A stretch of DNA of 64,000 nucleotides from Streptomyces sp. DG2A-72 (lineage in GTDB: Bacteria > Actinomycetota > Actinomycetes > Streptomycetales > Streptomycetaceae). Positions within the stretch are counted from its first letter, which is position 1. Every line of letters starts with the position of its first letter. This document shows positions 41,577-54,384 of the stretch, one piece after another. The translations under genes and the position numbers were made by a program. A model generated the notes under the pieces. It was not told the DNA's origin. It did no database searches and was given only the letters and a program-made list of their open reading frames with translations. The stretch spans positions 7,340,001 to 7,404,000 of the forward strand of contig NZ_JASTLC010000001.1 of NCBI RefSeq assembly GCF_030499575.1. The letters run 5' to 3'.

Positions 41577-44177
41577 CCACACGGTGGCCAGCGGTGGCAG
41601 GGTCACGCGGATGCTTGCCGCGCGGCCGTGCCACCCCTGTGGCTCCGGTTTGACCGGGTCGGGGTTCGTCACGTCGCTGCCGCCGTACTTCGCGGCGTCC
41701 GTGTTGAGGGTTTCGTGCCAGGCGGGGACGGTGTCGGGGACGCCGAGTCGGTAGTCGTGGCGGACGACGGGGGAGAAGTTGGAGACGGACAGGAGGGGGG
41801 TGCCCTCCGTGTCGTACCTCAGGAAGGCGAAGACGTTGTCCTCGGCGGCGTCCCCGACCACCCACTGGAAGCCGGACGGTTCGGTGTCGAGCTGCCAGAG
41901 GGGCGGGGTGGCCCGGTAGACGGTGTTGAGGTCGCGGACCAGGTCCCGGACGCCGCGGTGGTCGGCCTCCGCGCCGTAGGCGGAGTCCAGTAGCCACCAG
42001 TCCGGGCCGTGTGCCTCGGACCATTCCGCGCCCTGGGCGAACTCCTGGCCCATGAAGAGGAGTTGTTTGCCGGGGTGGGCCCACATGAAGCCCAAGTACG
42101 CACGGTGGTTGGCGCGCTGCTGCCACCAGTCGCCGGGCATTTTCGACACGAGGGCTCGTTTGCCGTGGACGACTTCGTCGTGGGAGATCGGCAGGACGTA
42201 GTTCTCGCTGTAGGCGTAGACCATCGAGAAGGTCATCTCGTGGTGGTGGTATTTGCGGTGGACCGGCTCATTGGCCATGTAGTCCAGCGAGTCGTGCATC
42301 CAGCCCATGTTCCACTTCAGGCCGAAGCCGAGGCCCCCGAAGCCGCCCGGGCCCATGTGGTGCGTGGCGCGGGTGACGCCGTCCCAGGCCGTCGACTCCT
42401 CCGCGATCGTCACCACGCCCGGCACCCGCCGGTAGACCGTGGCGTTCATCTCCTGGAGGAAGCCGACCGCGTCCAGGTTCTCCCGGCCGCCGTGCTCGTT
42501 CGGCAGCCACTGGCCCGGCTCGCGCGAGTAGTCGAGGTAGAGCATGGAGGCGACGGCGTCCACCCGCAGCCCGTCGATGTGGAACTCCTCGCACCAGTAG
42601 ATGGCGTTGGCGACGAGGAAGTTGCGCACCTCGCGCCGGCCGTAGTCGAACTCGAGGGTGCCCCAGTCGGGGTGGGCGGCCCGCAGCGGGTCCTCGTGCT
42701 CGTACAGCGTGCGGCCGTCGAACTCGGCCAGCGCCCAGTCGTCACGCGGGAAGTGTGCCGGGACCCAGTCCATCAGGACGCCGATGCCGGCCTGGTGCAG
42801 GGCGTCCACCAGGTACTTGAAGTCGTCGGGCGTGCCCAGGCGGGCGGTCGGTGCGTAGAAGCCGGTGACCTGGTAGCCCCAGGAGCCGCCGAAGGGGTGC
42901 TCGGCGACCGGCATCAGCTCGACGTGGGTGAAGCCGAGGTCCTTGACGTACGCCGGCAGCTGCTCCGCCAGTTGACGGTATGTCAGGCCGGGGCGCCAGG
43001 ACGGCAGATGGATCTCGTAGACGGAGAAGGGCGCCTCGTGCGCGGGGACCTGACCGCGCCTGGCCAGCCACTCCTCGTCGCCCCACTCGTGGTGCGAGGC
43101 GTCCACGATGGAGGACGTGTTCGGCGGGATCTCCGTGCGGCGGGCCATCGGGTCGGCGCGCAGGGTCCGGGAACCGTCGGGGCGGGTGATCTCGAACTTG
43201 TACAGCTCACCCTCTCCTGTGCCGGGCACGAACAGCTCCCAGATCCCGGACGAGCCGAGCGAGCGCATCGGGTACCCGGTGCCGTCCCAGAAGTTGAAGG
43301 TGCCGGCCAGGCTGACGCCCCGCGCGTTCGGCGCCCAGACCGTGAAGCGGGTCCCGGCCACGCCCTGGTGAGTCATCGGCTGCGCGCCGAGCGCCGTCCA
43401 CAGCTGCTCGTGCCGGCCCTCGCCGATCAGATACAGATCGAGATCGCCCAGCGCGGGCAGGAAGCGGTACGCGTCCTCGGTGTCCTGGACCGTCCCCTCG
43501 TACGCCACCAGCAGCCGGTACACCGGCACGTCCCGCAGCGGCAGCAGCCCCGAGAAGAACCCGTCCCCGTCGTCGTGCAGCTCCGCCCGCAGCTCACCGG
43601 CGACGACCGTCACGGACAGCGCATACGGCCGGAAGGCACGGAACGCGACACCGCCGGAGACCGGGTGGGCGCCGAGCACGGAGTGCGGGGAGTGGTGCGT
43701 GCCGCTCAGCAGGCGCTCGCGGTCACCGGCGTCGACGGCGGGGGAGACGGGTGCCTCCGGCGGTGGAGCGGAGTTCGGCGCGGGGTCCTTCCTGGCGGTG
43801 ACCTTCGTCGGTGTGGCCTTCCGGACGGCCGCTTTCTGCGCCGGGATCTTCTTGGCAGCAGCCTTCCTCGTGGTGGTCCGCTGTGCCGGGGGCTGCTGCG
43901 CGGCAGCTTTCTGTGCGAGGGCCTTCTTCGCCGAAGTCTTCTTGGTCTCCGCGGTCTTCTTGGAGTCCGCCTTCTTCGCAGCGTTCTTCGTCGCCGCGGT
44001 CTTCTTCCCCGCGGTCTTCTTGACAGCCGCCTTCTGTGCCGTGGCCTTGGCGGTCGTGGCCTTCTTTGCCGCTTTCTTGGCCGCCTTCTTCGCAGGCGAA
44101 GCCGTCTTCGTCTCCTTCGCGGCGCTGTTCTCCTCTGCCGTCTTCTTCGAATCGTCGGACGGGGTGCGGGCGGTCAC
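41562..44177 (-). CDS. glgB: 1,4-alpha-glucan branching enzyme with histone-like Lys/Ala tail
   Basis: An 871-aa enzyme forming alpha-1,6 branches in glycogen-type glucan. GTG 44177 is preceded by GAGGAGGCG; a TTG at 44204 also starts the frame. Residues about 1-145 are a Lys/Ala/Thr-rich tail ([11 protein letters not shown] type runs) like histone H1, absent from most GlgB. Then CBM48 modules ([39 protein letters not shown]) and a GH13_9 catalytic barrel: [18 protein letters not shown] (nucleophile Asp), [10 protein letters not shown] (acid/base Glu) and [15 protein letters not shown] (third Asp). Final beta domain ends [15 protein letters not shown]. Last gene of the glgE-treS-mak-glgB run. 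Confidence 0.95.
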   Translation of the reverse strand: MTARTPSDDSKKTAEENSAAKETKTASPAKKAAKKAAKKATTAKATAQKAAVKKTAGKKTAATKNAAKKADSKKTAETKKTSAKKALAQKAAAQQPPAQRTTTRKAAAKKIPAQKAAVRKATPTKVTARKDPAPNSAPPPEAPVSPAVDAGDRERLLSGTHHSPHSVLGAHPVSGGVAFRAFRPYALSVTVVAGELRAELHDDGDGFFSGLLPLRDVPVYRLLVAYEGTVQDTEDAYRFLPALGDLDLYLIGEGRHEQLWTALGAQPMTHQGVAGTRFTVWAPNARGVSLAGTFNFWDGTGYPMRSLGSSGIWELFVPGTGEGELYKFEITRPDGSRTLRADPMARRTEIPPNTSSIVDASHHEWGDEEWLARRGQVPAHEAPFSVYEIHLPSWRPGLTYRQLAEQLPAYVKDLGFTHVELMPVAEHPFGGSWGYQVTGFYAPTARLGTPDDFKYLVDALHQAGIGVLMDWVPAHFPRDDWALAEFDGRTLYEHEDPLRAAHPDWGTLEFDYGRREVRNFLVANAIYWCEEFHIDGLRVDAVASMLYLDYSREPGQWLPNEHGGRENLDAVGFLQEMNATVYRRVPGVVTIAEESTAWDGVTRATHHMGPGGFGGLGFGLKWNMGWMHDSLDYMANEPVHRKYHHHEMTFSMVYAYSENYVLPISHDEVVHGKRALVSKMPGDWWQQRANHRAYLGFMWAHPGKQLLFMGQEFAQGAEWSEAHGPDWWLLDSAYGAEADHRGVRDLVRDLNTVYRATPPLWQLDTEPSGFQWVVGDAAEDNVFAFLRYDTEGTPLLSVSNFSPVVRHDYRLGVPDTVPAWHETLNTDAAKYGGSDVTNPDPVKPEPQGWHGRAASIRVTLPPLATVWLRPA

Positions 44178-44238
44178 GGGCGGCGCCTCCTCGGCGAAGG
44201 TCAAGTGAGGTGGGTCTGGTGTGTCTGGTCTGGTCGGG

Positions 44239-45621
44239 TCAGCCGGACGCGGCGAGGCGGCGTACCGCGGACATCGGTACCGGGAGCCAGTCGGGGCGGT
44301 GCCGGGCCTCGTAGACGACTTCGTAGATCGCCTTGTCGGTCTCGTAGGCGCGCAGCAGCACCGCGTCGGTGCGCGGATCGCCGCCGCCGGCCTCGGCGTA
44401 CCCGGAGCAGTACGCGGCCCGGCACGTCTGCGCCCAGTCCGGTGCGGGCGGGTCGGCTGAGTGGGCGGCGTAGTCGAAGGAGCGGAGCATCCCCGCGATG
44501 TCCCGCACGGGCGGCTGCGGCATCCGGCGTTCGGCGAGCGGCTTGGACGGCTCGCCCTCGAAGTCGATCAGCCGCCACTGACCGGCGGGCGAGCGCAGGC
44601 ACTGGCCGAGATGGAGGTCGCCGTGGATGCGCTGGGCGGTCCAGGTGCGGCCCTCGGCGGCCAGGTCGGCCAGCGCCTCGAACGCGGAGAGCAGCCCGGG
44701 CGCGTAAGGACGCAGCGTGGGCACCGCCTGCGCGGCCGCGTCGAGCCGCTCGACCATGCCGTCGACCAGCAGATGCAGCTGCGTATGGCCGAGTGTCACC
44801 GTGGGCAGCGCTCGGGCCAGCGCGGTGTGCACCTCGGCCGTGGCACGCCCCAGCGCCCGGGCCTCGGCGGCGAAGTCCTCGCCCTTCGCCAGCTCACGCA
44901 GCGCCAGCTCCCAGCCGTCCGCCGCGCCCTGTATGAACGGCTGGAGCACGCCCAGCACATACGTCTGGTCGGCGAGGTCCGCCAGCATCCACGCGGTGGG
45001 CGCGGGCACCCGGGGGCAGTCCTCGCGGGCCAGCGCCAGCGGGAGCTCCAGGTCGGGATTGACGCCCGGCACGATCCGGCGCAACAGCTTCAGAATGAAC
45101 GTATCTCCGTAGACGACCGACGAGTTGGACTGCTCGGCGGTCACCAGCCGGGGCACCAGTCCGGAGCGGATCTCCTGCTGCACATCCCGTTCGAAGCGCA
45201 GGGTGCCGACGCGGGCGCGGGTGCGCAGCGCCTCCAGGAGCACGTCGCCCGGCCGGGGGTCGTAGAGGGCGTCGTACACCGTCCGTCCGGCGAGCGGGCC
45301 CTCGGTCACATGCCCGATCAGCGCGGGCGCAAGCCGCGGCGGAAGCGCCTCGCGCTCGCCTATCAGCAGCTGGTAGCAGTCTCCGGGGTGGGGCGGGGCG
45401 CCCAGTGTGAGCGGCTGGTGGGCGCGCACCAGCAGATGGTGCAGGCCCAGCTTTCCGCCGGCCGGCAGCAGCTCGGTGGCCGCCACCGGCGAGAACCCGG
45501 TGACCGGGCGTCCCTTCCCCGCGAACCAGCGCTGTCGCGGCAGCCACTCCCTGAGCAGGGGATCCAGTGACGCAAGGAGACCTGACTCGGTCGTGACGGA
45601 ACGGGTGACGGCTTCCGACAT
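44239..45621 (-). CDS. mak: Maltokinase
   Basis: A 460-aa cytoplasmic kinase that phosphorylates maltose to maltose 1-phosphate, the substrate of GlgE (established for Pep2/Mak). N-terminal [20 protein letters not shown] with WFAGKGRPV. Catalytic aminoglycoside-phosphotransferase-like C lobe: [20 protein letters not shown] (catalytic Asp) and [20 protein letters not shown] (metal Asp). Lys-bearing strand is [20 protein letters not shown]. Full length for the family. Between treS (96 bp upstream, with a hairpin at 45670-45703) and glgB (61 bp downstream). Confidence 0.95.
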   Translation of the reverse strand: MSEAVTRSVTTESGLLASLDPLLREWLPRQRWFAGKGRPVTGFSPVAATELLPAGGKLGLHHLLVRAHQPLTLGAPPHPGDCYQLLIGEREALPPRLAPALIGHVTEGPLAGRTVYDALYDPRPGDVLLEALRTRARVGTLRFERDVQQEIRSGLVPRLVTAEQSNSSVVYGDTFILKLLRRIVPGVNPDLELPLALAREDCPRVPAPTAWMLADLADQTYVLGVLQPFIQGAADGWELALRELAKGEDFAAEARALGRATAEVHTALARALPTVTLGHTQLHLLVDGMVERLDAAAQAVPTLRPYAPGLLSAFEALADLAAEGRTWTAQRIHGDLHLGQCLRSPAGQWRLIDFEGEPSKPLAERRMPQPPVRDIAGMLRSFDYAAHSADPPAPDWAQTCRAAYCSGYAEAGGGDPRTDAVLLRAYETDKAIYEVVYEARHRPDWLPVPMSAVRRLAASG

Positions 45622-45669
45622 GGCGTCGCGTCCTTTCCCCGGAGTGGTCGGGGTGTTACTGATGCGTGC

Positions 45670-45703
45670 CCCGGGCGGGACGGGAGAAACCGCCCCGCCC
45701 GGG
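45670..45703 (-). terminator. Hairpin between treS and mak
   Basis: CCCGGGCGGG (45670-45679) pairs with CCCGCCCGGG (45694-45703); three further pairs after one mismatch close on loop GAGAAA. It may lower read-through from treS into mak or protect the upstream mRNA. Confidence 0.6.
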
Positions 45704-45717
45704 TTGACCGGCGGTGG

Positions 45718-47417
<1,700 letters not shown>

Positions 47418-47418
<1 letters not shown>

Positions 47419-49514
47419 TATGTGGGTGACCCTCCGATCTGCGGGGTGGACGGTCGCAGGACGGTCAGGATGTGCGCGGGCCTCCTGCCCGGCTCGAGAC
47501 GCACATAGTTGGCCCTGCCCCAGTGATAGGTCTCGCCGGTGAGCTCGTCGCGCACCGGCACGGACTCGTGCCAGTCCAGGCCGAGTTGCGGCATGTCCAA
47601 CGAGACCGTGGCCTCCTGGGTGTGGTGAGGGTCGAGGTTCGCGACCACCAGAACCGTGTTCGATCCGCTCCGCTTCGAGTAGGCGATCACCGAATCCTGG
47701 TCGGCGTGGTGGAAATGGAGATCACGCAACTGCCGCAGCGCCGGATTCGCCCGGCGGATGGTGTTGAGTTGGGTGATCAGTGGGGTGATGGTGGCCCCCG
47801 CGCGTTCGGCCGCTTCCCAGTCGCGGGGCTTGAGCTGGTACTTCTCCGAGTCGAGGTACTCCTCGCTGCCCTCGCGCAGCGGAACCCTCTCGCACAGCTC
47901 GTAGCCGCTGTACACGCCCCAGGTCGGCGACAGGGTGGCCGCCAGCACCGCCCGCACCTCGAACGCCGGCCGCCCGCCCTGCTGCAGATACGCGTGCAGA
48001 ATGTCCGGCGTATTGACGAAGAAGTTCGGCCGCATGTACGCCGCCGCCTCACCCGACAGCTCCGTCAGATACTCCGTCAGCTCCTGCTTGCCGTTACGCC
48101 AGGTGAAATACGTGTACGACTGCTGGAACCCGATCTGCGCCAGCGTGTGCATCATCGCCGGACGGGTGAACGCCTCCGCCAGGAAGATCACATCCGGGTC
48201 GGTGCGCCCGATGTCCGCCAGCACCCGCTGCCAGAACACCACCGGCTTGGTGTGCGGATTGTCCACCCTGAAGATCCGCACCCCATGGCCCATCCACAAC
48301 CGCAGCACCCGCAGCGTCTCCGCGACCAGCCCGTCCATGTCCGCGTCGAACGCGATCGGATAGATGTCCTGGTACTTCTTCGGCGGATTCTCCGCATACG
48401 CGATCGACCCGTCCGGGCGGTGATGGAACCACTCCGGATGCTTGTGCACCCACGGATGATCCGGCGAACACTGCAACGCGAAGTCCAGCGCCACCTCCAT
48501 CCCCAGCGAACGCGCCTGGGCCACGAACCAGTCGAAGTCCTCGAACGTCCCCAGCTCCGGATGGACCGCGTCGTGCCCGCCCTCCGGCGACCCGATCGCC
48601 CACGGCACCCCCACATCCTGAGCACTCGGGTCGAGGGTGTTGTTGCGGCCCTTGCGGAACGTCCTGCCGATCGGATGGACGGGCGGCAGATACACCACGT
48701 CGAAGCCCATGGACGCGATCACCGGCAGCCGCCGCGCCGCCGACCGGAACGTCCCATGCGGATACTCCGGCGTGCCCTCCGAACGCGGGAAGAACTCGTA
48801 CCACGACCCGAACAGCGCCCGCTCCCGCTCCACCAGCAACGGCAACGCCTCCGACGCCGTCACCAACTCCCGCAGCGGATACCGCGACAGCACCCCGTCC
48901 ACCTCGGGCGTCAGGGCCGCCGCCAGCCGGGAGGAGGCCGGACGGGTCTCGTCCCTGAGGGCGTCGACGGCGGCGAGGACGACCTCGCGCTCGCCGCCGG
49001 CCCGGGGCACACCGGTGGCCGCACGTTCGTACAGCCGGGCGCCCTCCTCCAGGACCAGGTCGGTGTCGATCCCGGCCGGGATCTTGATGTGGGCGTGGTG
49101 CCGCCAGGTGTTGACGGGATCGCCCCAGGCCTCCACGGTGAACGACCACAGGCCGGTCCGGTCGGCGACGACCTCGGCTCCCCAGCGGTCGGTGCCCGGC
49201 GCGAGCTCCCGCATCGGGGTCCACGGTCCCAGGCGGCCGTCCGGATCCTTCAGTACGACATTGGCGGCGACCGCGTCATGTCCCTCACGGAACACGGTGG
49301 CCGAGACCTCGAACGGCTCACCGGTGACGGCCTTCGCGGGCCGGCGCCCGAGCTGGACGATCGGGCGGACGTCGAGGACGGGTATGCGCCCGACGCCGGC
49401 CGTGCCGCCCGCGGAGGGTGGCTCCGGGGCCGGTGCGGCGGCGCCGTCGGGGCGCACGGCAAGTGATTCGGTGCTGGATGTCGGGGGTGATGACCAGTGG
49501 TGCGTGGCGGGCAT
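47418..49514 (-). CDS. glgE: Alpha-1,4-glucan:maltose-1-phosphate maltosyltransferase
   Basis: A 698-aa GH13_3 enzyme that extends alpha-glucan with maltose 1-phosphate. ATG 49514 has AGGAGC upstream. N-terminal beta domain [20 protein letters not shown] and [19 protein letters not shown]; catalytic barrel with [20 protein letters not shown] (nucleophile Asp), [20 protein letters not shown] (acid/base Glu) and [20 protein letters not shown]. An N-domain loop carries [20 protein letters not shown]. The region about 47950-48950 uses many G-ending codons compared with C-ending in the flanks. It heads the glgE-treS-mak-glgB run. Confidence 0.96.
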
Positions 49515-49697
49515 GACCGCTCCTGTCCGCGTCAACGTGGGTGCGGGCGGATGGGGGTGGGGAGGTGGGTCCTGCGGACGTCTTCAAGGGTGCAGCTGTG
49601 GCGTGACTGTGGGGTGTACCGCAGGAGCCTTCCCACCCTATTCGGGTGGGCAATCCGGCACTTTGTTAACTACTCACGCGTATGTCTACACACAAGT

Positions 49698-49726
49698 CCG
49701 GCCCCGTTCGAGAGGAACGGAGCCGG
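49698..49726 (-). terminator. Terminator of the subtilase gene
   Basis: CCGG...CCGTTC pairs with GAACGG...CCGG (49698-49709, 49715-49726; one unpaired position each side) around GAGAG, 20 bp after the protease stop at 49746. Confidence 0.65.
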
Positions 49727-49745
49727 TCTGGGCAATCTGTCGCAA

Positions 49746-50945
49746 TCAGCGCGGTACTTGCAGGAGTTTGTTCGGCGAACCGAGGCCCCGCCCGGAGACC
49801 TTGCCGGACACCGCCCCGGAGACCAGCGCCCTGGCGACCTGCGAAGGCGGCGCCTTCCGGTGGTCCGCGAGATACAGCGCGGCCACGCCCGCGGCGTGCG
49901 GCGACGCCATCGACGTACCGGAGTAGGTCGCCCTGCCGGTGTTGCTCGCGATGGACGCCGAGGTGATCGACACGCCCGGGGCGAACAGGTCGAGGGCGGA
50001 GCCGAAGTTGGAGAAGCCCGCCCGTGCGTCCTTCTTGTCACTCGCGCCGACCGTGATCGCCTCCCGTACACCCGCGGGGGAGTACAGGGAGGCCGGCAGC
50101 CCGTCGTTGCCGGCCGCGACGGTGTACGTCACGCCGGACCTGATGGAGTTGCGTACGGCCGCGTCGAGCTGGGTGTTGTAGGAGCCGCCCAGGCTGAGGT
50201 TGGCGACCGCGGGCTTCCTCGCGTGTTTCGTCACCCAGTCGATGCCCGCGATGACCTGGGCCGTCGTGCCCGCGCCCGCGTTGTCGAGGACGCGTACGGC
50301 GACGACCTTGGCCTTCTTGGCGACGCCGTAGGTCTTGCCCGCGGCGATGCCGGCGACATGCGTGCCGTGTCCGTTGCCGTCCCCGGCGGACCTGTCGTTG
50401 CCGACGAAGTCCCAGCCGTGGCTCGCCCGTCCGCCGAAGTCCTTGTGGCCGATCCGGATGCCGGTGTCGATGACGTACACGGTCACACCGCTGCCCGCGG
50501 AATCCGGCCAGGTGTACGACTTGTTCAGCGGCAGGTTCTTCTGGTCGATGCGGTCGAGCCCCCAGGACGGCGGGTTCTTCTGCGTGTGGTCCAGGGTCAC
50601 TCGGGTGTCCTGGACGACCGACGCGACGCGGGAGTCCGCCGCGAGCCGCTTCGCCTGTCTCTCGTCGGCCTGTACCGCGTAGCCGTTGAGTACCGTGCCG
50701 TAGGTGTGGTTTATTTTCGCCCCGTACTTCTCGGCCAGGCTCTTTCCGGCCGCCGACGGCGCCGTTGTTCCCCCCTTGAGCGTGACCAGATAACTTCCTC
50801 CCACGGAGCCGGGTGCACCGGCGCCGAGTATGTGCCCCTCTGGTGCGGCCTGCGCGGGCAGGGTCGTGGCCGAAATCGCCGCGGCACAGGTCACCGCGGT
50901 CAGGCCCCCCACCCAGCGCAGACGCCGAGTTCGCGTCCGTGTCAT
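49746..50945 (-). CDS. Secreted subtilisin-like serine protease (S8 family)
   Basis: A 399-aa secreted protease from ATG 50945. Signal peptide about 1-33 ([23 protein letters not shown]). Residues about 50-115 are the I9 propeptide that keeps it inactive until cleavage ([20 protein letters not shown] ... [11 protein letters not shown]). Catalytic triad: Asp in [18 protein letters not shown], His in [18 protein letters not shown], Ser in [20 protein letters not shown]; oxyanion Asn in [18 protein letters not shown]. Ends soon after the catalytic domain, so no extra C-terminal module. Related to proteinase K-type enzymes of streptomycetes. Confidence 0.94.
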   Translation of the reverse strand: MTRTRTRRLRWVGGLTAVTCAAAISATTLPAQAAPEGHILGAGAPGSVGGSYLVTLKGGTTAPSAAGKSLAEKYGAKINHTYGTVLNGYAVQADERQAKRLAADSRVASVVQDTRVTLDHTQKNPPSWGLDRIDQKNLPLNKSYTWPDSAGSGVTVYVIDTGIRIGHKDFGGRASHGWDFVGNDRSAGDGNGHGTHVAGIAAGKTYGVAKKAKVVAVRVLDNAGAGTTAQVIAGIDWVTKHARKPAVANLSLGGSYNTQLDAAVRNSIRSGVTYTVAAGNDGLPASLYSPAGVREAITVGASDKKDARAGFSNFGSALDLFAPGVSITSASIASNTGRATYSGTSMASPHAAGVAALYLADHRKAPPSQVARALVSGAVSGKVSGRGLGSPNKLLQVPR

Positions 50946-51183
50946 GTTCGGGCCCCCTCCTCAACTCCACTGGGCAGCCTCTCGTGCGGTGTGAAGCACC
51001 ACAAGGTGGCCTGCGGGGGCGGAATCGGCCAGATCGGTCATGGGGTACCTGTGAAGTTCGGGGTGAGATGATCCGGCCCGTCCGGCGATTGCCCCCAGCG
51101 AGGGCGACACCATCACCGGTACCGTCGTCGGGGACGCTGACGCACACCGCCGTGCGTCATCCAGCGAAGCGTTGAGGTGGAAT

Positions 51184-53802
51184 GTGAAGGCGATCCGTCG
51201 ATTCACCGTCCGACCCGTTCTCCCCGAATCCCTCCAGCCGCTCAGCGATCTCGCGCGGAATCTCCGCTGGTCCTGGCATACGGAGACGCGCGACCTCTTC
51301 CAGTCCGTCGATCCGGAGCGCTGGGCCGCCTCCGACGGCGACCCGGTACGTCTCCTCGGCAGTGTGCCGCCCGGCCGGCTCGCCGAACTCGCCGAGGACC
51401 GCCCCTTTCTGCGCCGCCTCACCGCGGTCGCCGACGACCTGAACGACTATGTGACCGGCGACCGCTGGTACCAGACCCAGTCCGCCGAACTGCCCACCGC
51501 CGTCGCCTACTTCTCCCCGGAGTTCGGCATCACGGCCGCCCTGCCCCAGTACTCCGGCGGTCTCGGCATCCTCGCCGGCGACCATCTCAAGGCGGCCAGC
51601 GACCTGGGCGTCCCGCTGATCGGCGTGGGCCTCCTCTACCGCCATGGCTACTTCCGCCAGACCCTCTCCCGGGACGGCTGGCAGCAGGAGCACTACCCCG
51701 TCCTCGACCCCAACGAGCTGCCGGTCGCCCTTCTCAACGAGTCCGACGGAACCCCGGCCCAGGTCTCCATCGCCCTCCCCGGCGGCCGCTCGATGCACGC
51801 CCGCATCTGGCTGGCCCAGGTGGGCCGCGTCCCCCTGCTGATGCTCGACTCGGACGTCGAGGAGAACGACTTCGGCGAACGCGGCGTGACCGACCGGCTC
51901 TACGGCGGCGGCAGCGAGCACCGGCTGCTCCAGGAGATGCTGCTGGGTATAGGAGGTGTCCGGGCGGTACGGACGTACTGCCGCCTGACCGGCCATCCGG
52001 CGCCCGAGGTCTTCCACACCAACGAGGGCCACGCGGGCTTCCTCGGCCTGGAGCGCATCGCGGAACTCGTCGACGAGGGGCTGGACTTCGACGCGGCCCT
52101 GGAGGCGGTCCGCGCGGGCACCGTCTTCACCACCCACACCCCCGTCCCGGCCGGAATCGACCGCTTCGACCGCGAACTGGTCGCAGGCCACTTCGGCCCC
52201 GACGCCGAACTCCCGCGCATCGACGTCGAACGCATCCTCCACCTCGGCATGGAGACCTACCCGGGCGGCGAACCGAACCTCTTCAACATGGCCGTGATGG
52301 GCCTGCGCCTCGGCCAGCGCGCCAACGGCGTCTCCCTGCTGCACGGCAACGTCAGCCGGGAGATGTTCTCCGGGCTGTGGCCGGGATTCGACCCCGACGA
52401 GGTGCCGATCACCTCGGTGACGAACGGCGTGCACGCCCCGACCTGGGTCGCCCCCGAGGTCTTCCGGCTGGGCGCCCGGCAGATCGGCGCCCAGCGCACC
52501 GAGGACGCGCTGACCGTCGGCGGTTCGGACCGCTGGGACGCGGTGGCGGAGATCCCGGACCAGGACATCTTCGAGCTGCGGCGGGTCCTGCGCGAACAAC
52601 TCGTCGTGGAGGTACGGCAGCGGCTGCGGGCCTCCTGGCGGCAACGCGGGGCCGGGAGCGCCGAGCTGGGGTGGATCGACGGCGTGCTGGATCCGGACGT
52701 GCTGACGATCGGGTTCGCGCGGCGCGTCCCGTCGTACAAGCGGCTGACGCTGATGCTGCGCGACCGCGACCGGCTGATGGACCTGCTGCTGCACCCCGAG
52801 CGGCCCATCCAGATCGTGGTCGCCGGAAAGGCACATCCGGCGGACGACGGCGGAAAGCGGCTGGTGCAGGAGCTGGTCCGGTTCGCGGACGACCCGCGGG
52901 TGCGCCACCGCATCGTCTTCCTGCCCGACTACGGCATGGCGATGGCTCAGAAGCTCTACCCCGGCTGCGACATCTGGCTGAACAACCCGCTCCGGCCGCT
53001 GGAGGCCTGCGGCACCAGCGGCATGAAGGCGGCGCTCAACGGCTGCCTCAACCTGTCCGTGCTGGACGGCTGGTGGGACGAATGGTTCCAGCCGGACTTC
53101 GGCTGGGCCATCCCGACGGCGGACGGCACGGGCACGGACCCGGACCGGCGCGACGACATAGAGGCCGCGGCGCTGTACGACCTGCTGGAACAGCGGGTGA
53201 CGCCGCGCTTCTACGAGCGCGGACAGGGCGGGCTGCCCGACCGGTGGATCGAGATGGTCCGCCAGACCCTCACCCTGCTCGGGCCGAAGGTGCTGGCCGG
53301 GCGCATGGTGCGGGAGTACGTCGAGCGGCTCTACACGCCCGCCGCGCACGCGCACCGCGCGATGACGCCGGACTCGGCCCGGGAACTGGCGCTGTGGAAG
53401 GGCCGGGTGCGGTCGGCCTGGCATGCGGTGACCGTCGACCACGTGGAGACGTCCGCCGCCTCGGCCACCGCGCAACTCGGTACGACCCTCGGTCTGCGGG
53501 TCCGGGTCGGTCTCGGCGACCTCGCGCCCGACGACGTGGAGGTGCAGGCGGTTTCGGGGCGCGTCGACCCCGAGGACCGGATCACCGATGCGGCGACGGT
53601 GCCGCTGAAGCCGGTCGGCGGGCCGGATCTGGACGGGCGGTGGGTGTACGAGGGTCCGCTCTCCCTCGACCGGACCGGGCCGTACGGGTACACGGTGCGG
53701 ATTCTGCCCGCGCATCGGTTGCTGGCGTCGAGCGCGGAGCTGGGACTGCTGGCGGTGCCTTCAGAGGACGTCGTGGAGGGGGCGGGGGTGCTGATGAGGT
53801 GA
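51184..53802 (+). CDS. glgP: Alpha-glucan (glycogen) phosphorylase
   Basis: An 872-aa cytoplasmic GT35 enzyme releasing glucose 1-phosphate from alpha-glucan; in GlgE-pathway organisms it may also work with maltose 1-phosphate units (family literature). GTG 51184 follows GAGGTGG; a TTG 51172 in frame is less likely. N-terminal LSDLARNLRWSWHTETRDLF, SPEFGITAALPQYSGGLGIL, HTNEGHAGFLGLERI, TTHTPVPAGIDRFDRELV, and the pyridoxal-phosphate Lys in EACGTSGMKAALNGCLNLSV. C-terminal about 110 residues form a small beta domain. Ends 3 bp from the convergent DUF1990 gene. Confidence 0.95.
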   Translation: MKAIRRFTVRPVLPESLQPLSDLARNLRWSWHTETRDLFQSVDPERWAASDGDPVRLLGSVPPGRLAELAEDRPFLRRLTAVADDLNDYVTGDRWYQTQSAELPTAVAYFSPEFGITAALPQYSGGLGILAGDHLKAASDLGVPLIGVGLLYRHGYFRQTLSRDGWQQEHYPVLDPNELPVALLNESDGTPAQVSIALPGGRSMHARIWLAQVGRVPLLMLDSDVEENDFGERGVTDRLYGGGSEHRLLQEMLLGIGGVRAVRTYCRLTGHPAPEVFHTNEGHAGFLGLERIAELVDEGLDFDAALEAVRAGTVFTTHTPVPAGIDRFDRELVAGHFGPDAELPRIDVERILHLGMETYPGGEPNLFNMAVMGLRLGQRANGVSLLHGNVSREMFSGLWPGFDPDEVPITSVTNGVHAPTWVAPEVFRLGARQIGAQRTEDALTVGGSDRWDAVAEIPDQDIFELRRVLREQLVVEVRQRLRASWRQRGAGSAELGWIDGVLDPDVLTIGFARRVPSYKRLTLMLRDRDRLMDLLLHPERPIQIVVAGKAHPADDGGKRLVQELVRFADDPRVRHRIVFLPDYGMAMAQKLYPGCDIWLNNPLRPLEACGTSGMKAALNGCLNLSVLDGWWDEWFQPDFGWAIPTADGTGTDPDRRDDIEAAALYDLLEQRVTPRFYERGQGGLPDRWIEMVRQTLTLLGPKVLAGRMVREYVERLYTPAAHAHRAMTPDSARELALWKGRVRSAWHAVTVDHVETSAASATAQLGTTLGLRVRVGLGDLAPDDVEVQAVSGRVDPEDRITDAATVPLKPVGGPDLDGRWVYEGPLSLDRTGPYGYTVRILPAHRLLASSAELGLLAVPSEDVVEGAGVLMR

Positions 53803-53805
53803 GCC

Positions 53806-54315
53806 TCAGAACTCCTCGTGCGGTGCGCACAGCCTGCGCAGGGTCGCGCCGAGGCGGCGGGCGTACGCATGCTGCAGTCCCCGTGTCGCCGGACCCCCCG
53901 CCCGCGCGTACCACTTCGCGCCCCGGCTGAAGGCGGACACCGTCAGCCAGACGGTGCCGTCGCCGGTGCGTTCGACGAGGAAGGCCTCCTCGCCGCACTC
54001 GGGGTGGCCGGTGAGGGTGCCGTACGCCCAGCCGGCCCTGCGGTGTTCCTCCACCGTCCAGACCACGCGGCAGGGGGCCTTGATGAGGCCGGCGAGGGTG
54101 ACGGTGACGTCCACGCCGGGTTCCGCGCGGTCGGCGCTCGCGTCGATGCCCACGCCCATCGCGCGGTGCATCTCCCAGGTCAGGACCGCTTCGGACGCCC
54201 GGCGGAAGACCGGCTCGCCCTCGCCGATGCGGGTGCGGACGTTCATGGGGTGGAAGCCGGGCGGGCAGAAGCCGCGCTCCCGGGTCGCGCCGACGTCGTC
54301 GTACGTGAAGGACAT
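53806..54315 (-). CDS. DUF1990 family protein
   Basis: A 169-aa protein from ATG 54315 (a TTG at 54324 adds three residues). Pattern SFTYDDVGATR near the N-terminus, GFHPMNVRTRIGEGEPVFRR, RVVWTVEEHRRAGWAYGTLT, GHPECGEEAFLVERTGDGTV and SRGAKWYARAGGP match DUF1990 (PF09348), a START-like/antibiotic-cyclase-fold family of unknown function. No signal peptide, so cytoplasmic. Convergent with glgP and followed upstream by a terminator that also serves the M4 protease. Confidence 0.85.
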   Translation of the reverse strand: MSFTYDDVGATRERGFCPPGFHPMNVRTRIGEGEPVFRRASEAVLTWEMHRAMGVGIDASADRAEPGVDVTVTLAGLIKAPCRVVWTVEEHRRAGWAYGTLTGHPECGEEAFLVERTGDGTVWLTVSAFSRGAKWYARAGGPATRGLQHAYARRLGATLRRLCAPHEEF

Positions 54316-54329
54316 GGAAGACAAGCGTA

Positions 54330-54368
54330 GGGCGGCACCCGGGAATGCCTTCGTTCCGGGTGCCGCCC
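54330..54368 (-). terminator. Terminator of the first M4 protease gene
   Basis: 15-bp stem from GGGCGGCACCCGG (54330-54342) with CCGGGTGCCGCCC (54356-54368), extended by two more pairs, loop of about 9 nt; 16 bp after the protease stop. Confidence 0.75.
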
Positions 54369-54384
54369 GTCAACTTCGTGTCAG

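Noticed and set aside
42009..44936. Long plus-strand open frame antisense to glgB
   Set aside because: No start signal and composition of a shadow; glgB on the other strand has complete catalytic motifs.
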